A DNA stretch of 64,000 bases from contig NC_092801.1 in assembly GCF_918797505.1 (NCBI RefSeq), positions 7,502,001-7,566,000 of the forward strand, read 5' to 3'. Positions within the stretch are counted from its first letter, which is position 1; each line of letters opens with the position of its first letter. The translations under genes were made by a program, and so were the position numbers. This document shows, one piece after another, positions 54,428-64,000 of this stretch. The stretch is from Bemisia tabaci. Lineage: Eukaryota > Arthropoda > Insecta > Hemiptera > Aleyrodidae. Under the pieces are notes generated by a model. The model was not told where the DNA came from, made no database searches, and worked only from the letters and a program-made list of their open reading frames with translations.

Positions 54428-55016
54428 TAAAAAAAATAAACTCATGACTTGCATAATTTGATAACGTTTAAATGGATGTTGAGAGTTCCGCTCATAAGTT
54501 TACACATTTTCGGTTCAATTTTGCGTGTATTTTTTTTTTTAAATTCCTGATGGTTTTACATTGGTCACAATTTATAGTGGCATTAATTTACAGCGTAAGG
54601 CGACAGTTTCCCGATGAACAACAAACGCTGAATGACGGACCTACATCGGCGGGTGGAGCTTGACTTTTAACCGGAGACAAAAAAATGTCAATAATTGTGC
54701 TTTATACTGTATTAGAATGTAACATTTTCATCGGTGCATGGTTGTGCAAATTCCGAAAACCTCATGGTTCTCGCCAGAGTCTGATAAAACAGAATTACTT
54801 TCATGGGAATGACAAGATATCTTCGTTGACATTTACAACCCATATTGAGTCCTAAGAGTAGAAATACTAATTTTACGCCCGAATTTTCATATTAATGAAC
54901 ACTTAGATATCTTAAAATTACAGCTACGATCGTAATTAGGCAGGCTGGGATTGATATGTAGATAAAAATTATACGCTCTTTCTCTGCAGTCAAGCAAAAG
55001 GGGACATTAGTCGAGT
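54428..55016. other. No feature recognised
   Basis: AT-rich unique sequence; a 63-codon frame at 54472-54663 has no recognisable features. Confidence 0.4.
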
Positions 55017-55180
55017 CAGCGGCGTGGCGTGCTTTCACGATACATTGATTAATCCGCCGTTTGAACCTATGGAAAAGGATCGATGAACAGCGTGTTCGCA
55101 ACGAACACCTTGATAATCGATTCTTTACCGTAGCTTCAAATGGGGACGTATCGATAATCGATCAATACGCCTCGCCACTG
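55017..55180. mobile_element. hAT-like MITE (CAGTGGCGTGG family) copy
   Basis: CAGCGGCGTGGCGTGCTTTC ... CGCCTCGCCACTG, 164 bases. Flanks AGTCGAGT / AATCGGAT are a decayed duplication at best. Confidence 0.88.
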
Positions 55181-55404
55181 AATCGGATGGTAGCTCGGTT
55201 TGATAGAACATTACGGGGGGATAGATAATCGCGTCTCAACGGTTGATTTTTAAAGGTTTAAAAAAAATGATAAGATCAATCCAATCGCCAGGTTTTTGCA
55301 TCAGATTTCTGCAAAGATATTGTCCTAGGAGAACTACGGTGGATGACGTCATAAACGTTAATTTTAGCCATAACATTTGCATGTATCATTTTGGAGCCAT
55401 TGTG

Positions 55405-55439
<35 letters not shown>
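55405..55439. repeat. 35-base A run
   Basis: Perfect homopolymer; no retroposon body seen upstream. Confidence 0.95.
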
Positions 55440-55441
<2 letters not shown>

Positions 55442-55620
55442 TTACAGTGGTCTATGTCCACCATCTTCCTTTTCACCAGGAAACATCTGCGATAGGTCTG
55501 AACACAAAAAACAGGCATTCAGAGAGATATAGTTATTAGTTTGTCTGTTTACGATAAGTCACGAGCAAAGCCCTATTCTGCGACATGCTCAGTTACCTGA
55601 GCGACTCCTTACTCTCCTAA

Positions 55621-55784
55621 CAGTGGCGTGGCGTAATTTGCGATGTATCGATTGATTTGCCATTTAAAAATATGAAAAAGGATCGATTAACAGGGTGTTC
55701 GCGACGAACACCATGATAATCGATTCATTACCATAGCTTCAAATGGGGAAATATCGATATATATCGAAGCACGCCATGCCACTG
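55621..55784. mobile_element. hAT-like MITE (CAGTGGCGTGG family) copy
   Basis: CAGTGGCGTGGCGTAATTTG ... CACGCCATGCCACTG, 164 bases; flanks TCTCCTAA / TCTTCGAA (6 of 8). Confidence 0.9.
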
Positions 55785-57971
55785 TCTTCGAAAGTAACGC
55801 AAGAGCAAAAGGAGGAGAAAGAGACCTAATAACAACTAAGATGTGAATATGGCACCAAAAGTAAAGCATGTCTGATGTCAGAAACGAAACTCTTTCTTCA
55901 GAAGATTTGAGGAGAGAGGAATGACTTCACGAGGGACGACAGTTTCGCCCTCCAGGCTACATATTATGACTGTGCAAAAAATTCAAACGGAATTATTTGG
56001 AATGAAATTAGGATTTGCTTCGTTAAGCTCGAGATGAAATGCTCGAGCTGTGCACATGTGCATCAAACACACACGTGTTTTTCAAACATTGCGCCCTGGT
56101 AGCGATATTCGTAGTAGTTTGTGATTTTTAAAATTAAAATTCACTCCCGTCTTATGATCTCATTTTAAAGATATGTTTTCAATAGATATCGAGTCCATGC
56201 CATGGGCTTTATGGTACGGTGAAAAATATTGAACTCGCCTTAAAGAGAGAACGAAGAAAGAAAAAAAATACGAACAGATTGGACCTAAAATTTTCACCAT
56301 CTAACATTTAAGCCAAGTCACCTGTGAATGAAGCGAATTATCATTAAGTGGTCAAAGTTACTAATCTAAATTTATGAGATCAGCTGTAGAAATAAAAGAG
56401 AAAAGAAGAAGAAAAGGCTTAATGACATCCACGGTCCTAATCGTATACGAAATTAAGTCTACCTAAGGGTACGGATTTGCCAATGGTAAGGGAAACACTT
56501 AAACCACCACGACATGTGTTATAAGTAGTTCCAAATTGAACTCATCTTCTTTATCTTCGTTTTCACTTAAGCAACTGCTTCAAAATTGCGCGCTCAGATT
56601 TAAAATGCGGCACAAAAGAAAGGATATTGTTACTATACTCCTTCTGGAAGTTCATTATCTCTAAACACTAAAATTTGAGTTTATTACTGATACAAAACGA
56701 ATTCTACTCGAGGAATGTATAATTGAACATCAGCGTTTCTTGTGAGTTTGAATGATCAGGAAACCATTGTAGAAACATCGTACATAGATACCCAGTCTCC
56801 ATAAATTTAACATATGAAATTTCACATCAAAGCTGACACAGTGTCTGTGAATTTTGGGAGAGACGTTCTGTAAATTAGGGATCTTTTTTTTAATGACAGT
56901 TTGTTCACAATTATTTTTCAGAAAATTGTACTGCGTGATCACCAAAATTTTTCTAAAAAGAATACATACACATTTTTTTCGTGGTAAGCAAAATTTTTGT
57001 TTTTGGACAAAGGAAGGAAACACGAAAATAAATTTACCAACCCTTTCAATTTTGGAACTTTTCCCAGGTTTGGCGAAAAAAAGGGAGGAAAAATGGTATC
57101 TTTTTCATATTGCACGATTAATTCTCACTTAATTAACTTGCCTAAATGTTAAGGTGTAAATACCCAAAAGCTGACACATGTTGGAATTCAAACTAATTTA
57201 TTCCTGGTTTCATATTTGAGAAGAGAAAATAATTCTTAAAAATTTTACAAAAGGAATGTAAGTAAATTTATAGTGAAATTTTGGTACAAACTTAGAAATA
57301 CTAATGGATTAAATTTTTAGGCAAAATAGACAGAGGTAAAAAAATCAGGAATGAAAATTAGAGATAGCGTCTAAAAGTTACTATGGATTGGTCCCTGGTT
57401 AAGAGCAGAATATTTTTGCTGTAATGGATTCCAATGATGTGGGAAAACTTTCATCCAAGTTTTTCATTCCAAATAGAGATAAAAACAGGGGTTCTCTTTT
57501 AAATGTTATAGTATTTTCAGAATTTCAATTTTGAGAGACAGGACAGCAACAGATACTTTTGAGAAGTGATAGTCTAAGAGAACTATGAATAATTTAAGCG
57601 AAAAGTTAAAAATCATACATGAATTTCGAACCAAATGAATTAAAATTTGATTGATATTTTGAACAAGCGAAAATTATTTCAAAATCGATACAGTTACTAA
57701 TATATCGTAAATGGACACTTGAATTAAATACAAACAAAAATTTATTTAGTTGGATGTTTTGCTCTTAATGGATAAAAAATGGGAAAAGAAGGATGGTCGC
57801 CACAATAAGCTTAGAATATCATGTAAGATTGCAAATTGGGCTTTTGCTTAAGAGAAAGCTATTATTTAGAATTGCTGCCTGCTAAATATAGAACCGCCTT
57901 TACACAATTACGATGGGAAAAAAAGCGATAGCTCAACTTATGACAAGGGAAAAAAACTAACATATAGATTA
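55785..57971. other. Transposon-free AT-rich stretch
   Basis: No repeat copies, no supported ORF. Possible distal 3' UTR or 3' regulatory region of E93; unproven. Confidence 0.4.
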
Positions 57972-58132
57972 GGAAGCGCTCATAAATTACGTGACTCATT
58001 CCTGTAACATGTTAGTAACGTACGTACTACTCCTTCAACATGTAAGAACAAAACAGCGTTACGCTTTCCTCGACCCCCCCGCCCCGCCCCCAGACCGTTG
58101 CGTACGTTACGTAATTTTTGAACGGCTCCTTT
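57972..58132. mobile_element. MITE with CATAAATTACGTGAC ends
   Basis: GGAAGCGCTCATAAATTACG at left and TTACGTAATTTTTGAACGGC, TCC at right. The GTTCATAAATTACGTAAC type of end is common in insect MITEs. About 160 bases with a C-rich centre. Confidence 0.75.
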
Positions 58133-59947
58133 TGGTTCACCAAGGATGAAATGTATACGCAAATATTCAGAAAACAGGATTTTAGGCTACTACGTCCATT
58201 TCCTTCAACTGTGATATGTAGGTTAGAGCTTACTTATGTTTATTTTCAAAAGTATTTCTATTTTGCTGGTCGAAAATAGAGTTGTTAGAACCCCGATCGT
58301 CCCGTTTTTTTCAGAAAATCTTTTAGTTTTTGATCAAATTTTAGCCTTGGTCCTCCATACGTCCAATGTTCGTTTTTTTCCCTCTATGCTGAGACACATA
58401 CTGATTACACATGCGACACTTCGTTTGAACAGACGAAATTATAGACAGCCCTACATTGACCTTTGACTCTTGGGTCTGATTCAGATATTACAGTCATAAA
58501 TGTACTGAATATTTAATCAAATTTGAACAATGAAACTCTGTTGGTAAAGGCATACATTTCTATACACAACAAACTTGGGGCATTCCGACCTCAGGTGTCC
58601 AAGTTAATAAAGTAAGCAAGTCGTCCTAACCATAAACTAGGGTATTATTCTGGTTACTTACAGTTTATTGCACAATAGGTATTTTAGTTACTGTTATTTG
58701 TTTTCAATGTAGTATGATAGTGTGAGTGAGAGGGTATGCGCTAAGCATTAGAAAAATAAATTAAATGAATATGTATCCAATTTTAGGTCATGCTTTAAAC
58801 ATCATCAAGAAAGAATAAGAAAATAGAGAAATCTATGAGTGGAGACCTAAATCTTTATAAATGCTCATTGGTCTTTTCGAGATTTCAAATGTTCTTTTGA
58901 AATATTGGATATATTCAACAGATATGCATTATGAATTCAACTATGCTCATGTTCCTCATTCGCTGAGACAAAAAAGTGGCTTAAATCAAACATGCTATTT
59001 TACATCAGCCTCTTTTTAGCAAGCAAACGATTTTTAGATCCAGGCATGTTTAACATGAAATATCGGTAGGAGTGTCAATGATTCGTTAAAGTTTGAAAGT
59101 TTTAAAATTTTAAACTTTAAAGTTTTAAAGCTTGTAAATTACCAGGAGAATCGAACGAGGGCAATGCTTTCCCTCTCAGAATTTTTTGGTAATTTTTCAG
59201 AGACGGTCGGAATGATACATTTTCATTCGAATGATTGTTGCCCATGTAGGCAAAACCAAATGTTTTGCTTTGATTTATTCCGACAGACTCATGGCAACAT
59301 TGAATGATTTAGACCCTGATCGCTGAGATAAAATAAACATAGTTTTTGTGTCAGATGGGAAAAGGTACATCTCAATTGGAGCATTAAAAATTTCTTCTCA
59401 TACTTCATTTTTAAGACTAAAACGAGTCACTATTTTATCGGAAAATTTTTCGTGATCTCTAGTTTCTCAGTAAAAAACCGATGCAGTATAATGATACGTT
59501 TCCTTTTGAATAAATACAAGATGAGTGGAGATCTAGTGATGTCAATATTCAGAAATGAGTTTTCCAGATTCAACGATTACTTTATCACCAAGAAATTCCA
59601 AGAGGGATGACCGAACCCCGTTGCCAGGCAGAAGGATCACGGAAAAATCATCGATAGACTTAAAAGTAAAATGAACCACTTTTGTGGATTTAGCATCCTA
59701 TAATAACAGTAAACAAGACTCAAGTAGACAGATAAAACGGAATTATTTACCGGCGCGTAACGACGCGTTGCTTCTTTACCGTTACTCTAGGGAGCGAACC
59801 TGTACGAAACTAAATACATCAGTACAGCAAGGTGAACCTCACAGGTTGCACCTTCGAAAACAAAATCGATTAACAATAATAATAAGAATTAATAATAATA
59901 ATTAATAAGAATTTTTACGAATAATAAAAATAGTATGATTATATCAT
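58133..59947. other. Probable E93 3' untranslated region (proximal part)
   Basis: Directly downstream of the E93 stop on the minus strand. AT-rich, no transposon copies, AAT microsatellite at 59870-59935. The nearest minus-strand AATAAA is at 59279-59274, giving a UTR of about 670 bases if used. No direct transcript evidence. Confidence 0.4.
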
Positions 59948-61678
59948 TTAAGTTTCCATAGTCTCTAAGGGTTCTTGATCTGCTTCTTGGTCTTTGGCGG
60001 GTGCGGAGTCTTCCTCTCTACTTTTATTATCACAGGCACTTTCATTAGTTTCAACTTTTATTTGCGAGCTATCTAACAGGTCCGTACTAGTCGGCGGCGA
60101 CCGGACGTCCTCTTGTGATACTATGTCTTCTTCGCTAAACTTCTCAGACTTAATTTCTCTATCCAGAGCCTTGCTTTGTCTATCTAGAGATGGCGACGTT
60201 GCCGGGTTCACGGCGCTTGTCGAAGGCCTCCTCACGGTATCTTCGTCCGAACCGGAGCCACTCCCGCTTCCACTGCCGCCGCTCCCCGCGTCCCGCGGCG
60301 GCGGCCTGGTCAAAGAGGATAGTCGACTATTTGTTCGGCAAAGTTGTTCTAAAAGGTTCCTATTCGATAAGTGTTCCGGCGAACTATGCCCGCCGTCCTT
60401 CAACCCGGTCTCCAAACTGGATCGGATTATTCCGTCTAGAAAACTACCATTAGCCCCGGTCCCGTCGTAGAGGCTTTCCGCGACCTCCCGTGCACTCTTG
60501 CCCAGAGCCGCGATGGCGGCCGGCGTCGGGCTCCCTTGGGACGTCCTGTTGTTCTCCTCCTGCTGTATCCTCTGCATCATCTGGGTGGCGAAGAACTGCT
60601 CCGGGCTCTGGGGGAAGTTGCCGCCGCGGCCGTAGTCCAGCGGGAGGTGGGCGAAGGGGTTGGGCGGCCAGAACGGGAAGGGCGGCCCCGCCGGGTAGGC
60701 CATGGAGGGATCGAACAGGGGCGGTATCTTCAGACCGTTCGGGGTCCCCGGCAGCGGCGAGGATGTGGAGAAGGGGGTTTTTGGTTTCGGGGGCAAAGGC
60801 TTGGGTTTATCACTGGGGGATATCCGAAGGATGTTGTCGTCTTTCCTCTTGGCGTCCTCCGCGGGCTGCGGCTTCGGCTCGCGCTTTCGCGGCCTCATCA
60901 AGTGTCTTTCTTTGACTTTGTACTCGAGGGTTGAATGGGGCACGCCGTAGTAGGACCCGGCCCTGTGAACGCTCATCTCGCCCCTTTGGACGGCCCTGAC
61001 CGCTTCCACCAAGCTGTCCCGATCGTAGTTCCGATACTTCCCTCTCTTCGGCCGCGTGCCCTTTCCACCCGACGAGGAACCCGACGACGTAGGGGCACTA
61101 CCCGGCATCCCTAGGCCTTTATTCGAAGGCGCTAAGAGTTTCCGGTCCTCCACGTGGTTGTTGTTGTGGTTCCGGATGATGGGCGGGTTCCCCAGCCCGG
61201 GGTTGAACAGCCCCGCTCGGAAGTTGAGCCCGGAGGGACTGGGGATATGTTCGTTTGGTGGCTGCTGGAATTTCTGACTAATACTTTTCGCTATCACCTC
61301 CTTGAAGTTCATACTGAAGTTCCTGCCGACCATGGAGGGCGGCGAGGAGGACTCGCTCCTGGCGCCGCCGATAGGCGGCGACACCACGGAGACCATAGAG
61401 TCGGCGGAGCTGACTTTGACACCTAGGGGGAAGTCCGGCGACTGGAAGGAGCTTTCCAGGCCGTTCTTGGAAGCGGGCTTGAAGGACGGAATTTTCAGTA
61501 TAACGTTCGACGCCGAGTTCTCGTCGTCTTTGCTGCTCGGGAGCCCGGACGAGGACGCCCGAGGCTCCGAGGTCCTGGACCCGTTGATCTGGAAAGATCG
61601 TGGGTCCTTCTTCTGCTGTTCCTCGAGGAGCATCTTCTCCTCGGCCATCATGCGTCTGACCAGGTCGGAGAGATGCGC
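59948..61678 (-). CDS. E93: E93 (Eip93F / Mblk-1) transcription factor, C-terminal coding exon
   Basis: About 576 codons to the stop at 59948. It begins [16 protein letters not shown], then a serine/proline-rich region, then a basic linker ([12 protein letters not shown]) into the second pipsqueak helix-turn-helix ([14 protein letters not shown] ... [16 protein letters not shown]) about 210-260 residues into the exon, followed by basic RPRKRE and a long proline- and glycine-rich tail ending in acidic text. In insects E93 is the ecdysone-induced nuclear factor that specifies the adult stage; its Psq domains bind DNA and it is related to vertebrate LCOR. The frame is open upstream of 61678 for another 68 codons, but that stretch is out of frame with the preceding exon. 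The acceptor-like TTTCCTCCCCAG immediately before 61678 suggests this is the exon start. Confidence 0.9.
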   Translation of the reverse strand, partial: AHLSDLVRRMMAEEKMLLEEQQKKDPRSFQINGSRTSEPRASSSGLPSSKDDENSASNVILKIPSFKPASKNGLESSFQSPDFPLGVKVSSADSMVSVVSPPIGGARSESSSPPSMVGRNFSMNFKEVIAKSISQKFQQPPNEHIPSPSGLNFRAGLFNPGLGNPPIIRNHNNNHVEDRKLLAPSNKGLGMPGSAPTSSGSSSGGKGTRPKRGKYRNYDRDSLVEAVRAVQRGEMSVHRAGSYYGVPHSTLEYKVKERHLMRPRKREPKPQPAEDAKRKDDNILRISPSDKPKPLPPKPKTPFSTSSPLPGTPNGLKIPPLFDPSMAYPAGPPFPFWPPNPFAHLPLDYGRGGNFPQSPEQFFATQMMQRIQQEENNRTSQGSPTPAAIAALGKSAREVAESLYDGTGANGSFLDGIIRSSLETGLKDGGHSSPEHLSNRNLLEQLCRTNSRLSSLTRPPPRDAGSGGSGSGSGSGSDEDTVRRPSTSAVNPATSPSLDRQSKALDREIKSEKFSEEDIVSQEDVRSPPTSTDLLDSSQIKVETNESACDNKSREEDSAPAKDQEADQEPLETMET

Positions 61679-61743
61679 CTGGGGAGGAAACTTAGGTACG
61701 AAATCAGGGGCAGGAGATGCGGACGCCGGGCGTTCTTCGGCAC
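61679..61743 (-). other. Candidate 65-nt intron (or site of a one-base indel) in E93
   Basis: On the minus strand this interval starts GTGCCG and ends TTTCCTCCCCAG. Removing it joins the upstream frame (...RQRHPP) to the downstream frame (AHLSDL...) exactly in phase. The donor is weak, and 65 nt is near the lower size limit for insect introns. A single missing base near 61760 would equally restore the frame, keeping the alternative text [19 protein letters not shown]. Confidence 0.5.
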
Positions 61744-62389
61744 CGGAGGATGCCTCTGCCTGGCGTTGGCCGCCAGGAAGGGACTGATCTGCCCTAGGAG
61801 CGCTGCGTTGAGGTTGTTGCCACCCGCGGCGAGGATCTGAGCCAGGTACGGTGCCAGCGCGGACTGATCCAGCCCGCTCCACAATTGTTCTAGGTTCGGG
61901 GGGAAGTACGGGTAGACGGGCGGCGAGTGGGCGGACTCCTCCCTCTTGGGTCGGTCCAGCTTGCTGCCCTGCTGGAGGAGCGTCCGCAGGGAGTCGGTGG
62001 GTGCCGGCCCCTCCTGGGAGAGCCGGATTAGATCCTCGACTGAAATCAGGGGTTTTAGTAAGGTTTTCTCTACTTCCCTCTCTTCCTCGGCGCCGGAGAG
62101 CTCGGCGTCGTCGTCCCGCATGGCGTCGTCGTCGTCCCGGATGCCGTCGTCGTCGTCGGCCAGGTTCCCGGCCAGGTTGCTGTTGGAGGTGATGCCGATG
62201 TGCGAGTCCTGCCGCCGCTCCATCGTCAGCTTGTAGACCTTGTTGCGGAGGGTGGAGCGCGGGATGCCGTAGATGACGGCCGCCCGCCGGGTGCCGAGCT
62301 TCCCGCTCTGGATGTCCTGCAGCGCCGCCTGGAGCTCCTCCTCCGTGTAGGTCCGTCGTCCCGCCACGGCACTGAGCCGGGGTTTAGCC
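61744..62389 (-). CDS. E93: E93 (Eip93F / Mblk-1), exon with first pipsqueak domain
   Basis: Follows an acceptor (TTTACTAACAG then GGCTAAACCC) at 62390, entering with the last base of a codon. The exon opens [20 protein letters not shown] and contains the first pipsqueak helix-turn-helix (about 12-58 residues in: [16 protein letters not shown] ... [13 protein letters not shown]), an acidic run of aspartates, a leucine-rich [12 protein letters not shown] and an LxxLL nuclear-receptor box (LRTLL). It ends in helical [18 protein letters not shown] text. The apparent ATG at 62403 lies in the intron, so it is not used as the start. The 5' exons, including the N-terminus, are beyond the window. LxxLL contact with the ecdysone receptor complex is a family-level inference. 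Confidence 0.9.
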
Positions 62390-64000
62390 CTGTTAGTAAA
62401 CACAAATCAGTTCTAAACGAAACAAAGACACCACCTCTAACAAAAAAGCTCAGACCCTCTCGACACGTGCCGCCGGCTCCCGACAGGATTCTGATCGTGG
62501 TCAGGTAACTTGTTATGCGCTTTACCCCTTCAAATTTACGAGTAGGCAACTCGCGGTACGATTTGCCCCTTCAACTTCAAGAGTAGGCAACTCGCAATAC
62601 AATTTGCCCCTTCCACTTTATGAGTAGGCAACTTGAAATACGTATTGCCCCTTCAAATTTTTGAGGTGACAACTCGCAATACAATTTGCCCCTTCAGTTT
62701 TACAAGTAGGCAATTTGAAATACGTATTGCCCCTTCAAATTTTTGAGGTGACAACTCGCAATACAATTTGCCCCTTCAAATTTACAAGTAGGCGACTTGA
62801 AATACATATTGCCCCTTCAAATATTTGAGGTGACAACTCGCAAAACATTTTGCCTCTTCAAATTTGCGAGTAGGCAATTTGAAATACGTATTGCCCCTTC
62901 AAATTTTTGAGGTGACAACTCGCAATACAATTTGCCCCTTCAATTTTACAAGTAGGCAACTTGAAATGCGTATTGCCCCTTCAAATTTGCCAGTAGGAAA
63001 GTCGCCACACAGTTCGCTCCTTCAAATTTTCGAGTGGGTTACACGGATTTGCGAGTCCTACGAATTGCTGGTCTTGCCTTTTGAAGCGACGGGCGGGTAA
63101 TCGCAGTGGAGACTCTTCTTGTTTTGTGCGACAGCTTTCTGTCATGCTGGTTCATCTGAGCTTGTTTGTTTCGATTAGGTTTGGAGTTTTGAAATGTGCA
63201 AAGGTTGCAGATAGAAATATGGATGGGTAGAATCAAGATTTTCGACCTTCAAATATTCGTTGTTCTGCGATCGATCGAAGTCGTTGCACGAGAGGGCAAA
63301 AAGAAAGCAGCCCGACAAAGTCAAGACTTGGGATGATCGAAATTACTCCTGTGAATAATGATCTATTAAATGAAAGAATATTTTTTTTTCATTCAACCCT
63401 TTTTGCGCTTGCTTTGACAAGGCTAGAAAGTGAAAATTTTGATTCTACTCATCGTTGCGGGATCGATGACACAAAAATAATTACTCTCAGCGTGTGGCTA
63501 GTTTTGAGAGCAATCCGTGGAAATTACTGTCTTAAATGTGCAGATTTTTTTTTATCATTCCAGCTTACTGGAAATAGAAAAAAGGGGAGACCCTTCACTG
63601 ATTTTTTTCCCCCTATGAGAATTGCGCTCTCTATTCAACTAGTTTTCGAGGCGCTGCATGCAGTGAGTTACTTTTGTGTCACCATACACGATACACACAC
63701 AACCCGCAAAAGACATTAAAGTGAATATTATGAAGTTCAATGACTCCTCAAATACACGGAGGAACATAAAAAATGGTTTAATTGGTTTATCGTACCAAAC
63801 ATCCGGGTAAGTTTTCGAAGCCATAATTAAATGTCCTTTAACTTACATGTAAAGAAGATCTTGTGAGAAGTAGAATCAGTGCTTCGTATGAAATATGTTC
63901 CTCCGTGTATTGAAGACGAGGAAAATTGGAAGATGAGTTTTTTGTTGGTTTAAAAAAATTAAAATGCAAGTATTTGGAATTTAAATGACTGGTTATTGTA
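62390..64000 (-). other. E93 intron (partial)
   Basis: From the acceptor at 62390-62391 to the window edge no coding frame is recognised. It holds the minisatellite at 62.5-63.05 kb; the rest is ordinary AT-rich sequence. Confidence 0.7.
62515..63045. repeat. Minisatellite with alternating 40/41-bp monomers
   Basis: About 13 monomers of TTGCCCCTTCAAATTT type. Two variants alternate: one with GAGGTGACAACTCGCAATAC, the other with AAGTAGGCAACTTGAAATAC. The dimer (about 81-82 bp) repeats four times, GAGGTGACAACTCGC occurring near 62663, 62744, 62826 and 62908. Flanking monomers at both ends are single-type and more diverged. Confidence 0.92.

Noticed and set aside
55243..55439. Processed retrocopy ending in a 35-base A run
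   Set aside because: No coding text upstream, no target duplication and no polyadenylation signal near the run.
61648..61743. C-terminal residues of the upstream E93 frame after RQRHPP
   Set aside because: They continue past the likely splice or indel site and read antisense-like text ending at a stop; the conserved [11 protein letters not shown] text is in the other frame.
62390..62403. ATG at 62403 as the E93 start codon
   Set aside because: It lies in an intron-like TTTACTAACAG acceptor; E93 needs 5' exons outside the window.
59994..62508. Plus-strand open frames opposite E93
   Set aside because: They are antisense shadows of a GC-rich coding exon, with arginine- and glycine-rich translations and no independent support.
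62515..63045. CRISPR-like array because of regular repeats
   Set aside because: Eukaryotic context, no unique spacers, and monomers directly abut; it is a minisatellite.

Overview
This is a eukaryotic, almost certainly insect, nuclear window: AT-rich, intron-bearing and packed with small DNA transposons. The only confident host gene is at the right end on the minus strand (about 59.95-62.39 kb). It is the insect transcription factor E93 (Eip93F / Mblk-1), recognised by two pipsqueak-type helix-turn-helix domains, an LxxLL motif and a long disordered tail. The species is not determined. A hemipteran or similar repeat-rich insect would fit, but that is a guess.

Layout. 1-~4.1 kb: 5' part of a BEL/Pao LTR retrotransposon on the minus strand (reverse transcriptase running off the left edge, gag-protease ORF, primer binding site, LTR with five covarying mini-hairpins). 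4.1-46.3 kb: a transposon graveyard of non-autonomous inverted-repeat elements in at least fifteen families, often nested two or three deep. Several are assigned by target-site duplications: hAT-like (8-bp duplications at 7.8, 21.1, 38.6 and 41.7 kb) and TA-flanked elements (8.6 and 43.8 kb). The most striking structures are a 2.9-kb palindrome (13.4-16.3 kb), a head-to-head hAT pair (7.8-8.6 kb), a 0.5-kb foldback (35.1-35.6 kb) and two copies of a 0.9-kb element built around a 75-bp palindrome.

46.3-59.9 kb: AT-rich and depleted of transposons, lying immediately 3' of E93. It holds a Helitron with recognisable ends (51.34-54.43 kb), three hAT or H-family MITEs and one more small element, and otherwise nothing recognisable. 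Part may be E93 3' UTR or regulatory DNA. 59.9-62.4 kb: E93 coding exons with an internal reading-frame change best explained by a 65-nt intron or a one-base indel. 62.4-64 kb: intron of E93 containing a minisatellite with alternating monomers; the 5' exons lie beyond the window.

The genes do not form a pathway. E93 is the only likely functional host protein; the BEL element is the only transposon with recognisable coding capacity. All transposon families are described from internal repeat comparison by eye; copy boundaries are accurate to a few bases where a target duplication is stated and otherwise approximate.
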